From an uncultured Clostridia bacterium (GTDB lineage Bacteria > Bacillota > Clostridia > Christensenellales > CAG-314), in contig CANQYT010000003.1 of NCBI GenBank assembly GCA_947628135.1, forward strand, positions 67,387 through 125,123: DNA of 57,737 nucleotides, written 5' to 3'. Of the stretch, positions 45,107-53,062 are shown piece after piece (the stretch's first letter is position 1; every line of letters starts with the position of its first letter). Below the pieces are notes generated by a model. It ran no database searches. It saw nothing but the letters and a program-made list of their open reading frames with translations, and had not been told where the DNA came from. The translations under genes and the position numbers were made by a program.

Positions 45107-46186
45107 TTACCTTTGAGCAAATACTTCGCGCATAGACTTGAACCACAACCGAAGAAGTTCCTTGCCGTTGCCACGAAGCAGTTGCTTGCTGTCCTCGTCC
45201 AACGCATTGAATCCCTTGCGCATATTTCTGACGGCGGTCAAAGGACGTTTCATAAGTTCTGGAACGGTCTCCGCACCGCTCGCGTACAAAACGGTAAACA
45301 ATGCGGAAACAAGTTTTTCGGAGGTAGGTTGATCCAACGAACCCATCCACTCGTTGAGCGTCATATCCGTCGCAACGGACGTGCGCGTTGTGGAGGGCAG
45401 TTTTTTGAAGGTCCAATCCTCTTCTATTTCCCAACTGAAAGGATTGTGCTGCATTACGGAAAAACTGTTGCTTTCCACCACTTCGTAGATTTGCATTACG
45501 TTGAGCAGCATACCTATGATGGAGTCGTGAGGGACGGTTTTGTGTATGCGGGGGATCATCTCCAAATATCTTTCGTCGGTAAATATATCCTCGCGGAAAC
45601 CCGGACCGTCGTGATCGTACACCGCGACGACGCGAGACTTTGTGCTTTCGTTGCAGAAAACTCCCGCGTACACGGCGAGATTGCCGCCTTTGCTGTGTCC
45701 GCCCACGATAAGATCGCCCGCTATCTTTGCGGAAACGTCTTCCAGGTAACTCAACGCCAACTGCTGAGAGGGAATGGCTTTCAGACAAGACATATTGAAA
45801 TCCTCTTTCCAGCCGAGCAACGTTATGTCCGTGCCGCGGTATGCTACGTAGTGAAGGTCGGGAGTCAATCGGAAGGTCACAGCCGCAAAACGCGTTTCCT
45901 GTTCACGACTGTTTTGTTCGCTGAAATAGCCCACTTTTACGTCGGCAAAACGCGGACTTTGGCTAATCTCACGCAAAAGTTTTGTGTCGGAACGGGGAAG
46001 AAGCGTGTCGAGTACGAGGGAATCTATGTCCTCGCACAATTCGCTCATCGTTTTCGTCGGCGCGCCCGCTACCGCGTCGGAATAGTGAAGATAGGACAAC
46101 TCGCATATCACAAGACTGTCCACTTCGTTGAAGGGCACTTCGTCGAATCGGGCTTGATTTTTCGCTACGTACTGCGTCAAATTCAT
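45107..46186 (-). CDS. DUF2974 (Mbeg1-like) alpha/beta-hydrolase-type protein, copy 2
   Basis: 359 residues. Paralogue of the downstream gene: NEVDSLVICELSY, AYRGTDITLLGWKEDFNMS, VGGHSKGGNLAVYAG with Ser165, AVYDHDGPGF and HKTVPHDSIIGMLL. The more canonical GHSKGG elbow (versus GLSKGG) suggests this is the less diverged copy. Its C-terminal regions differ more than the core. First gene of the pair, after a strong promoter and GAGGTG. Confidence 0.9.
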   Translation of the reverse strand: MNLTQYVAKNQARFDEVPFNEVDSLVICELSYLHYSDAVAGAPTKTMSELCEDIDSLVLDTLLPRSDTKLLREISQSPRFADVKVGYFSEQNSREQETRFAAVTFRLTPDLHYVAYRGTDITLLGWKEDFNMSCLKAIPSQQLALSYLEDVSAKIAGDLIVGGHSKGGNLAVYAGVFCNESTKSRVVAVYDHDGPGFREDIFTDERYLEMIPRIHKTVPHDSIIGMLLNVMQIYEVVESNSFSVMQHNPFSWEIEEDWTFKKLPSTTRTSVATDMTLNEWMGSLDQPTSEKLVSALFTVLYASGAETVPELMKRPLTAVRNMRKGFNALDEDSKQLLRGNGKELLRLWFKSMREVFAQR

Positions 46187-46227
46187 TTCAACACCTCTGC
46201 AACGATATTAGTGTCGCTGTAAAAATG

Positions 46228-46256
46228 ATTATATAAGAAAAAACGGCGGCAGTCAA
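46228..46256 (-). promoter_or_regulatory. Promoter of the DUF2974 pair
   Basis: TTGACT (46256-46251), 17 bp, TATAAT (46233-46228). Confidence 0.85.
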
Positions 46257-46318
46257 TCGGGCTTGCGTGATTGAAGGGAAAAATATTTTTTCGCGTTTGA
46301 AACGTCACAAAAAATTTG

Positions 46319-46347
46319 TTGCATATTTATGCGAAAAATGTTATAAT
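46319..46347 (+). promoter_or_regulatory. Promoter of rtcB-like gene
   Basis: TTGCAT (46319-46324), 17 bp, TATAAT (46342-46347). Confidence 0.75.
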
Positions 46348-46392
46348 ACCATATCATAAAACGACAAAAACGAGTTGTTGCAAGGTGACAAT

Positions 46393-47589
46393 ATGATAGA
46401 ATTACGGGGAAAATACAATTACGCTTACGTGTACGCCGACTCGGTGGACAACGAAAGCGCGTCGCAGATAATAGAACTGCTCAATCAGCCCGCGGCAGAG
46501 GGACGGAAAATCAGAATTATGCCCGACGTACACCCTGCCGCAGGCTGCACCGTAGGCACTACTATGACGGTGAAAGACAAAGCGATACCCGACCTTGTGG
46601 GTACGGACATCGGCTGCGGAATGGAAGTGACTTATCTTGCGGAAAAAGAAATAGATTTCGAGAAGTTGGACGAAGTAATTCGCAGGTGCGTTCCCGCGGG
46701 GGCGCAAGTACGTCGTCGCGCGCACAAATTCGGCGATATGACAGACCTGTCGCAACTGAAATGCGCAAAGCACATTCAAACGGAACGCGCAAAACTGTCC
46801 CTCGGCACTCTCGGCGGCGGCAATCACTTCATCGAAGTGGACAGAAGCGAGGACGGAACGCTGCTGCTCGTGGTACACTCCGGCAGCAGACGGCTGGGCG
46901 TGGAAACGGCGCGTTACTACCGCAAGGCGGCGTTGGAACAGTGCGTAAAAACCAAAGCGGAAATGATGGTTTTGCAACTGAAATTGCAGGGACGGGAGGA
47001 GGAAACGGAGAAGGAGTTGAAACGTTTTTACCAATCGCGGAAAATTCCCGAAAGGCTTGCTTACTGCGAAGGTCAACTGTTGGAGGACTACCTGCACGAT
47101 ATGAAGATCGTGCAGAAATTTGCCCAACTGAACAGAAAGGCGATAACCCAGACCATACTTTCGGAATGCGATCTGACGGAAACGGATTGCTTTACGACCG
47201 TACACAACTACATCGACACGGAAAATATGATACTGCGCAAAGGCGCTGTGTCCGCGCAAAAAGGCGAAAGGCTGATAATACCGATGAATATGCGCGACGG
47301 CGCGTTGATATGCGTAGGCAAGGGCAACCCCGATTGGAATTTTTCCGCGCCGCACGGCGCGGGCAGAGCGATGAACCGCGCCCAAGCCAAAGCGGAACTG
47401 AGCGTAGACGAATTCCGACGGGAAATGAAAGGCGTTTACTCCACGTCCGTCGGGCAAAGCACCGTTGACGAATCGCCTATGGCGTACAAGCCTATGCGCG
47501 CGATAACGGACAACATCTTCGAAACTGCGGAAATAAAAGAGATAGTCAAACCCGTGTACAACTTCAAAAGCGGCGGCGCAAACAACTGA
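46393..47589 (+). CDS. RtcB-family RNA ligase
   Basis: 398 residues. Metal-binding and catalytic motifs of RtcB: MPDVHPAAGCTVGTTM, GTDIGCGM (Asp and Cys ligands), LGGGNHFIEV, VHSGSRRLG and SAPHGAGRAMNR, whose His is guanylylated in characterised RtcB. It joins RNA 2',3'-cyclic phosphate or 3'-phosphate to 5'-OH ends. It is the short form common in Clostridia. No archease, rtcA, rtcR or prfH gene is adjacent, so its target is unknown. The start at 46393 follows AAGGTGA. Confidence 0.93.
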   Translation: MIELRGKYNYAYVYADSVDNESASQIIELLNQPAAEGRKIRIMPDVHPAAGCTVGTTMTVKDKAIPDLVGTDIGCGMEVTYLAEKEIDFEKLDEVIRRCVPAGAQVRRRAHKFGDMTDLSQLKCAKHIQTERAKLSLGTLGGGNHFIEVDRSEDGTLLLVVHSGSRRLGVETARYYRKAALEQCVKTKAEMMVLQLKLQGREEETEKELKRFYQSRKIPERLAYCEGQLLEDYLHDMKIVQKFAQLNRKAITQTILSECDLTETDCFTTVHNYIDTENMILRKGAVSAQKGERLIIPMNMRDGALICVGKGNPDWNFSAPHGAGRAMNRAQAKAELSVDEFRREMKGVYSTSVGQSTVDESPMAYKPMRAITDNIFETAEIKEIVKPVYNFKSGGANN

Positions 47590-47624
47590 CTGAGTTGTGC
47601 GCATATCGTTGAAAACACAAAAGA

Positions 47625-47660
47625 CTTCGGTCGCAAAATACGCGACCGAAGCCTTTTTTT
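47625..47660 (+). terminator. Terminator of rtcB-like gene
   Basis: 10-bp stem CTTCGGTCGC/GCGACCGAAG followed by CC and seven T. On the minus strand a weaker TCTTTT run follows, so it may also end the kdpE transcript. Confidence 0.9.
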
Positions 47661-47683
47661 GCCGCGGGGCGATGAGCAGGAGG

Positions 47684-48379
47684 TCAATCCACTTTTACCA
47701 TTCGGTAGCCTATACCTACGTGCGTTTGAATGTACTCCTGCGCTCCCTGACCGTTTTCCAATTTTTTGCGGAGAGCAGCCATAAAGACGCGCAGAGAAGC
47801 GACGTCGTTGTCCCAACTGCTTCCCCAAACGTGTTGCGTGATGTAGGTGTGAGTAAGCACCTTTCCGACGTTTTTCGCAAGCAGACAAATAAGTTTGAAC
47901 TCTATAGGCGTGAGATGCAATTCCGCTTCGCCGAGATAAACGCAATTAGCCGCAAAGTCTATGCGCAACGCGCCGTTTACGAATACCGAAGATTGGTCGG
48001 GATTTACAACGGCGTTTATCCTGCGTTGCATAACGCGCAAACGCGCCAACAGTTCCGCCACGGAAAAGGGCTTTGTGATGTAGTCGTCCGCGCCCGCGTC
48101 CAACGCCGCTATTTTGTCGTCGTCCTCACTGCGAGCGCTTATCACCACTATCGGCAAAGCCGACCAACTGCGAACGCGCTTTATCACCTCTACGCCGTCG
48201 ATGTCGGGCAAGCCCAAGTCCAGCAAAATTATGTCGGGATTGTGCGTTGCGGCGGAGGCGACGGCGGACTGCCCGTTTTCCGCGACGATGTATTTGTAGT
48301 CGTTGGTTTTGAGCGTGGCGGTTATCAGATTGCGTACGGAAGGGTCGTCCTCCACTACCAGAATCAGATTTCTATTCAT
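47684..48379 (-). CDS. kdpE: KdpE-type response regulator
   Basis: 231 residues, OmpR/PhoB family. The receiver domain has acidic pocket EDD (10-12), phospho-acceptor Asp54 in DIILLDLGLPDIDG, and Lys in TKPFS; the winged-helix domain spans ~130-230 (LTPIEFKLICLLAKNVGKVLTHTYITQHVWG). The close fit to KdpE and pairing with a KdpD-type kinase support K+-related regulation. It overlaps kdpD by 8 bases. Confidence 0.93.
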   Translation of the reverse strand: MNRNLILVVEDDPSVRNLITATLKTNDYKYIVAENGQSAVASAATHNPDIILLDLGLPDIDGVEVIKRVRSWSALPIVVISARSEDDDKIAALDAGADDYITKPFSVAELLARLRVMQRRINAVVNPDQSSVFVNGALRIDFAANCVYLGEAELHLTPIEFKLICLLAKNVGKVLTHTYITQHVWGSSWDNDVASLRVFMAALRKKLENGQGAQEYIQTHVGIGYRMVKVD

Positions 48380-50297
48380 TTACGTTTACCTCTTCGGGAA
48401 TGGTGAAAGCGAACACCGCGCCGCTCGGAACGTTGTCCGAAACGGTGAGATCGCCGCCGTGCGCGCTTACTATGGAACGGCAAAGAGCCAGCCCCAGCCC
48501 CAGACTGCGCCGTCCGTCGGCAACGGTGTTGTCGCCTGTATAGAACATATCGAAAACCTTTTCTTTGAGTTCGTCGGGTATGCCGACGCCGTTGTCGGCA
48601 ACGGAAAATCGCACCCCATTCTCCGTTTTTTCGGCGGAGACGACCAATTCGCTGCCCGTCGGAGTGTACTTCAAAGCGTTGTCCAAAAGGTTTACAAGCA
48701 CCTGAACGAACAACTTTGTGTCCACCTTTACAAGCAAAGGAACATCGGGGACTTTTTTCGTAATTTTGTAGCCGACGCTTCGGCGGTGAAGCCGCCGCAC
48801 CGCTTCGTCTATCAGTTCGTCCGCAAGTTCGCAAGTGAGATTGAGTTTTACTTCGTTGTTGAGGCGCGTGACGGAAAGCAGATTTTCCACCAGACCGTAC
48901 AACCACATAGAGTCGTCGTAGATGTCCTTGAACAACTGTCGGCGGGTGTCGTCGTCCAACTTGTCGTAGGAATTGAGCAGACAGTCGGCGTTGCCCGCAA
49001 TGGAGGTCAGCGGCGTGCGCAGGTCGTGGGAAATGGATCTGAGCATATTCGCCCGCAATCGCTCCTGCCGAGCCTTGACGGAGACGCGTTCCTTTTCCTC
49101 GCGCGCCTTGACGTTGTCTATCGCCAACGCACATTCGCCAACTATGGAATGTATTATGCTCTTTTCCAGCGAATCCAATTTTTTGTCGCCGACGCGCACT
49201 CCCACCGCGCCGTATACGCGTTTGTCTATCGCTACGGCGAAATACAGCGCGCCGTTTTCTTGCAAGCCGTCGGATAAATCCGTTTTCAACAGCCGCCCTA
49301 CCGCTTCCTCATCGAAAGGCTGGTTGTCGCTGCCCTCCGCCTTGAATATGCCCGCGTAAGACGCTTTGCCTTTCGAAACGGTGTAAAAAGCGACGTCTCT
49401 GCCCGTAAGCTGCGCCGTTTGCTCCGCCGCGGTGGCGAGCAATTCCGCTTCGTCGGTCTGCTGTTGCAGCAATCTGTCCGTATCGAACAAAACTTTGGTG
49501 CGGTAGGCGGATTGCGCCGATTTCTTAGCCGTGTACTGCAAACGGTGAGCAAGCGTTCCCGTGATGAGGGATGCTATCAGCATAATGGCAAAAGTAACGT
49601 AAGTACCTACGTCGTTGACGCGCAGGGTGTAGTAGGGTTCGACGAACAAAAAGTTGAACACAAGCACGCCGCCTATCGCGCCAGCCACGTTGCAGACGTA
49701 GTTTTGAGTGAATACCGCGGTGACGAGTACGCCCAGCAGATACATCGTGATTATGTTCGCTTCGGTAAAGCCGAGATAGGAAAACAGTTCGCCGATGCCC
49801 GTAGCCGCCGCCAAAACGGAAATCGTTATCAACAGGTCTTTCCAATTGGGGACTATGCGCTGTGCCGATACGCTGCGGCGCGGGTACTTGGTTTCCGCGG
49901 CGTGGTCGGGGATTATGTGCACCTCGATACCGGGAGATATCGCCGTGAGTTGTTCCGTAAGCGGTTTTCCGCCGAAAAATCTGCGCCTAATGCTGCTACG
50001 ACCCAGCACCACCTTAGTCACTCGGGAAAGACGGGCAAATTCCGCTATCTGAAAGCCTACGTCGTCGCCGTAGACGGTGGTTACCGTTGCGCCCAACCGC
50101 TCGGAAAGCGCCACGTTGCGCTCCAAACGGGCATTGTCCTCCTCCGCCATCTTTGCGGCGGCGGGAGTGCTGACGTACAACGCGGTGAATTCCGCACTAA
50201 ACGCCCGCGCCATTGCGGCGGCGGTTTCGATGATGTGCGCGTTGGACGGAGAAGCCGAAAGGCATACCAAAACGTGTTCTTGCGTTGAATTGTACAT
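48372..50297 (-). CDS. kdpD: KdpD-type sensor histidine kinase lacking the N-terminal KdpD domain
   Basis: 641 residues against ~900 in full KdpD. It begins directly with the universal-stress-like domain (~7-132), then four membrane helices of DUF4118 (~154-250), a GAF-type domain (~285-395), HisKA with His424 in SISHDLRTPLTSIAG, and HATPase (N box NLLDNALKYTPTG, GVGIPDELKEKVFDMFY). The ~200-residue Walker-A sensor domain of canonical KdpD is absent. The only fitting start, ATG 50297, lies nine bases after TATAAT with no ribosome site. No kdpFABC in the window. Confidence 0.92.
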   Translation of the reverse strand: MYNSTQEHVLVCLSASPSNAHIIETAAAMARAFSAEFTALYVSTPAAAKMAEEDNARLERNVALSERLGATVTTVYGDDVGFQIAEFARLSRVTKVVLGRSSIRRRFFGGKPLTEQLTAISPGIEVHIIPDHAAETKYPRRSVSAQRIVPNWKDLLITISVLAAATGIGELFSYLGFTEANIITMYLLGVLVTAVFTQNYVCNVAGAIGGVLVFNFLFVEPYYTLRVNDVGTYVTFAIMLIASLITGTLAHRLQYTAKKSAQSAYRTKVLFDTDRLLQQQTDEAELLATAAEQTAQLTGRDVAFYTVSKGKASYAGIFKAEGSDNQPFDEEAVGRLLKTDLSDGLQENGALYFAVAIDKRVYGAVGVRVGDKKLDSLEKSIIHSIVGECALAIDNVKAREEKERVSVKARQERLRANMLRSISHDLRTPLTSIAGNADCLLNSYDKLDDDTRRQLFKDIYDDSMWLYGLVENLLSVTRLNNEVKLNLTCELADELIDEAVRRLHRRSVGYKITKKVPDVPLLVKVDTKLFVQVLVNLLDNALKYTPTGSELVVSAEKTENGVRFSVADNGVGIPDELKEKVFDMFYTGDNTVADGRRSLGLGLALCRSIVSAHGGDLTVSDNVPSGAVFAFTIPEEVNVNE

Positions 50298-50306
50298 AGT
50301 AGTTAC

Positions 50307-50335
50307 ATTATACCACAATTAAAAGTCGATTACAA
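50307..50335 (-). promoter_or_regulatory. Internal promoter in front of kdpD
   Basis: TTGTAA (50335-50330), 17 bp, TATAAT (50312-50307). It lies just after the stop of the 47-aa gene and would give an mRNA with a 0-3 base leader. Confidence 0.65.
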
Positions 50336-50337
50336 AT

Positions 50338-50481
50338 TTATTTGTAGCGGCGCTTTCTGCGCTCGGCTATGCGTTTGTCTTTTTTGTTGCGGCGCAGGAA
50401 TTTGTCATACCTGCCCGCCAGAAAGTAGCCCGCCACGCACAATGCGACGAACATCGGGACAAGTACGAGTGCGACGGTCAT
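50338..50481 (-). CDS. 47-residue single-pass membrane peptide between ktrA and kdpD
   Basis: Not recognised as a named family. MTVALVLVPMFVALCVAGYFL forms one membrane helix (residues ~2-23), followed by a very basic tail rich in Lys and Arg (RYDKFLRRNKKDKRIAERRKRRYK) that should lie in the cytoplasm. A good ribosome site, GGAGG, precedes the ATG by five bases, and the gene fills the space between ktrA (50497) and the kdpD promoter. In size and topology it recalls KdpF, the small subunit of the Kdp pump; a role in the Ktr complex or in KdpD sensing is inference. Confidence 0.75.
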   Translation of the reverse strand: MTVALVLVPMFVALCVAGYFLAGRYDKFLRRNKKDKRIAERRKRRYK

Positions 50482-50496
50482 ATTGCTCCTCCTCAA

Positions 50497-51144
50497 TCAA
50501 AGCCGAAAACACTTGTGCAACATTCGGTATTCGCCCAGCACAAGCAAACTCGTATCCTCCGACAGGAGGGTATCGGGCGTTATTTCGACGTTCAGCACAT
50601 TGTTGTTTTTTACGCCCATTATGTTGAGATGAAATTTACGTCTTACGTCCAATTCGCCGACGCTTTTGCCTATCCACGCCTTGGGTGTGCGCACCTCTAT
50701 CATTGCGTGGTTGTCGTCCAACTCCACGTAGTCCAGCACGTTGTCCAGACCGTACCTTATCGCGGTCCACTTTGCCATTTGCTTTTCGGGGTAGACAACG
50801 TCATCCGCGCCCGCCAAGCGAAGAAACTTTTGCTGGGCGTCGTTAGCCGCGCGGGAAACGATGTATTTCGCGCCCAAATCTTTGAGCAGAGAGGTGGTTT
50901 CAAGCGAACTCTGGAAGTTGTCGCTTACCGCGACTATGCACAAATCGAAATTGCGCACGCCGAGACTTTTCAGAAAATCCGCGTTGGTACTGTTGCCTAT
51001 CTGCGCGCGCGTGGTGAAAGACAACGATTCGTTGACGCGCTCTTCGTTTAGGTCCACCGCCATCACCTGACAGCCCAATGCGTTCAACTCGGCGGCAACG
51101 TGCTTGCCGAAGCGTCCCAAACCTATCAAAAGTACAGTTTTCAT
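50497..51144 (-). CDS. ktrA: Potassium uptake regulatory subunit KtrA/TrkA
   Basis: 215 residues. RCK_N Rossmann domain with VLLIGLGRFGKHVAAELNALG and the acidic end of strand 2 (MAVDLNEE), then an RCK_C domain (~135-215). It is a peripheral ring that gates KtrB in response to nucleotides; c-di-AMP binding to RCK_C is known in relatives. Lies 12 bases after ktrB. Confidence 0.95.
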   Translation of the reverse strand: MKTVLLIGLGRFGKHVAAELNALGCQVMAVDLNEERVNESLSFTTRAQIGNSTNADFLKSLGVRNFDLCIVAVSDNFQSSLETTSLLKDLGAKYIVSRAANDAQQKFLRLAGADDVVYPEKQMAKWTAIRYGLDNVLDYVELDDNHAMIEVRTPKAWIGKSVGELDVRRKFHLNIMGVKNNNVLNVEITPDTLLSEDTSLLVLGEYRMLHKCFRL

Positions 51145-51156
51145 ATTTTTCTCCTT

Positions 51157-52485
51157 TTAACCTATCGCTATGTTTTCCCGAGGCAGTTTGGAAACGTTTT
51201 TACTGCCGTCGGACAGCACCGAATACAACAACGTCAAGCCGCCTACTCTGCCGATAAACATAAGCAGCATAAGAACTATCTGCGAGAAAATTCCCAAAGA
51301 GGGCGTAATTCCGAGGGTAAGCCCCACCGTGCCTATTGCCGACGCGGTTTCGAACAGACAAACGTTTAGCGGCAGCCCCTCCGCAAGGCTGATAGCCGCG
51401 CCCCCTACGAAAAACAGCACCAAATACATAAGCAGCAGAGCGCTTGCCGTCTTGACGGACGCGTCGCCCACACGTCTGCTAAGCAGATGAGCGTCGTTTT
51501 TGCGGCGGAATACGGACAGCGCGCTTGCAAACAGCAACGCAAACGTGGTAGTTTTCATTCCGCCTGCGGTAGACCCCGGCGAACCGCCCACCAGCATAAG
51601 CACAATCGTTAGCGCCCTGCCCACGCCGCTGAGTTTTGTCATATCCACCGTGTTGAAACCTGCCGTGCGTGGAGTGACCGCGGCAAACAGCGAAGCGAAA
51701 ATACGTTCCTTTACGGGATAATCGGCAAACTCTGCGAAGAAAAAGTAGATCGCGGGCAACAGCGTAAGCGCCGCCGACGTGATGAGTATCACCTTGGTTT
51801 GCAGGGTGAAACGAGCGAAACGGCATTTGTTGCGCCCGACGTCGTAGATAGTCATAAAGCCTATTCCGCCGATGAATATCAGAAACATCACCGTCAAGTT
51901 GAGCAACGGACTGCCCGTATACCCCGTCATAGAAACAAACTCGCCTTGCTCCGTCCCCAAAATGTCGAACCCCGCATTGCAAAACGCCGACACGGAATGA
52001 AACAGCGCCAACCACACGCCCTTTCCGCCGAAACGGGGGACAAATTCGCCCATAAGCGCGCACGCGCCGACAATTTCCGTGGCGAATGTGGCTACGAGAA
52101 TAAAAATGGTAAATCGCACTATCCCGCCCATTTTCTGTACGGAATTTGCTTCCTGCATTGTCGTCTTTTGAAACAGGCTTATCTTGCCGCCGAACAGCAA
52201 CGTGAGCGCCGTCATAGCGGTGATCACGCCCAGACCGCCTATTTGTATCAGCAGCAGAATTACGACCTGCCCGAAAACAGACCAATGAGTTGCGGTATCC
52301 TCCACCACCAGCCCCGTGACGCAAACTGCGGAAACGGAAGTGAAAAGACACTCGTTGTAGGGAGTGACAGTACCCGACCGTGAAGAAATGGGCAGCACCA
52401 ACAGCACCGAACCTACGACGATCAGCGCCAGAAAACCGAGTATTATTACCTGAAACGGATTCAACCGTATTCTTTTGCGTCCCAT
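51157..52485 (-). CDS. ktrB: Potassium transporter membrane subunit KtrB/TrkH
   Basis: 442 residues with eight or more membrane helices and four repeated pore loops, seen for example in TSVSAVCVTGLVVEDTATHWSVFG, VSAFCNAGFD, AVTPRTAGFNTVDMTKL and ASAIGTVGLTLGITP. The loop glycines form the K+ filter of the family. MGRKRIRLNPFQVIILGFL starts the chain, preceded by AAAGGAG. First gene of the K+ operon, downstream of phased repeats. Confidence 0.96.
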   Translation of the reverse strand: MGRKRIRLNPFQVIILGFLALIVVGSVLLVLPISSRSGTVTPYNECLFTSVSAVCVTGLVVEDTATHWSVFGQVVILLLIQIGGLGVITAMTALTLLFGGKISLFQKTTMQEANSVQKMGGIVRFTIFILVATFATEIVGACALMGEFVPRFGGKGVWLALFHSVSAFCNAGFDILGTEQGEFVSMTGYTGSPLLNLTVMFLIFIGGIGFMTIYDVGRNKCRFARFTLQTKVILITSAALTLLPAIYFFFAEFADYPVKERIFASLFAAVTPRTAGFNTVDMTKLSGVGRALTIVLMLVGGSPGSTAGGMKTTTFALLFASALSVFRRKNDAHLLSRRVGDASVKTASALLLMYLVLFFVGGAAISLAEGLPLNVCLFETASAIGTVGLTLGITPSLGIFSQIVLMLLMFIGRVGGLTLLYSVLSDGSKNVSKLPRENIAIG

Positions 52486-52504
52486 TTGCCGCTCCTTTGA
52501 GCAT

Positions 52505-52569
52505 ATTGTAGGACAAAAAAGTTAAAAACGACATAAAGAAAAACGCGACGGCATTAAGAAAACGTAAAG
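52505..52569 (-). promoter_or_regulatory. ktrB promoter with two phased direct-repeat pairs (putative KdpE boxes)
   Basis: Reading the minus strand: CTTTACG (52569-52563), CTTAATG (52558-52552), CTTTATG (52538-52532), TTTTAAC (52527-52521), then TACAAT (52510-52505). Half-sites within each pair start 11 bases apart and the pairs 20 apart, matching OmpR-family dimers on one DNA face. The -35 position (52533-52528) reads TGTCGT, a poor match, which fits an activator-dependent promoter. The leader is ~13 bases, too short for a riboswitch. Confidence 0.6.
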
Positions 52570-52989
52570 ATTTGCGCTGACGGTGAAGTTCGATGTGAGT
52601 GAAAACTGTTTGAACGGTCAAACGGGCGTACATACAAACGAGCAAACCGCTTCGTATGCCGTCGAACGCGCCGCGCGTATACCGCCATCGGCACAACGTC
52701 TCCGTTTTACAAACCGACGAATTGAGGAAATTTTGCTACGACGGGCTGTTCTTCTACACGAAATTCCCGCAGTCAAAATCGGGAAATCGCGGGATAGAAT
52801 TAAAATTTGAAATTTCGGTTTTATTATTTGAATTTGGCAGCGGGAGATTTGCGCAAAGCGCGCGACTGCCGCGACGTTGAAGAGGTTCGGCTCGTTTGGT
52901 TGCAGACCATTTGCCGACGAACGAGAAGCGTGTCGCACTACCCTATGCGCGTTTTTACCAAGCGGCGCGCCCGTTTGCCGCGTTGTCCG
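52570..52989. other. Gap without recognised gene
   Basis: About 420 bases between the ktrB control region and the ppa terminator. No open frame has both a ribosome site and coding character. An AT-rich stretch lies at 52795-52845. I see no RNA gene. Confidence 0.5.
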
Positions 52990-53020
52990 AAAAAAGAAAA
53001 AAGCCCCGAAATCGGGGCTT
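52990..53020 (-). terminator. Terminator of lysR-ppa
   Basis: Stem AAGCCCCGA/TCGGGGCTT (53020-53001), followed on the minus strand by TTTTCTTTTTTC. Confidence 0.92.
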
Positions 53021-53062
53021 GAAAATTTCTTTCGGACGGTTGAACGCGTAGACCGCGTTTTG

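Noticed and set aside
52486..52620. Possible c-di-AMP (ydaO-type) riboswitch before ktrB
   Set aside because: The TACAAT promoter lies only ~20 bases before the start codon, and none of the conserved ydaO purine-rich blocks is present.
52618..52938. 106-codon minus-strand frame upstream of ktrB
   Set aside because: GTG start without a convincing ribosome site, Arg/Ser-rich low-quality protein, and no domain.
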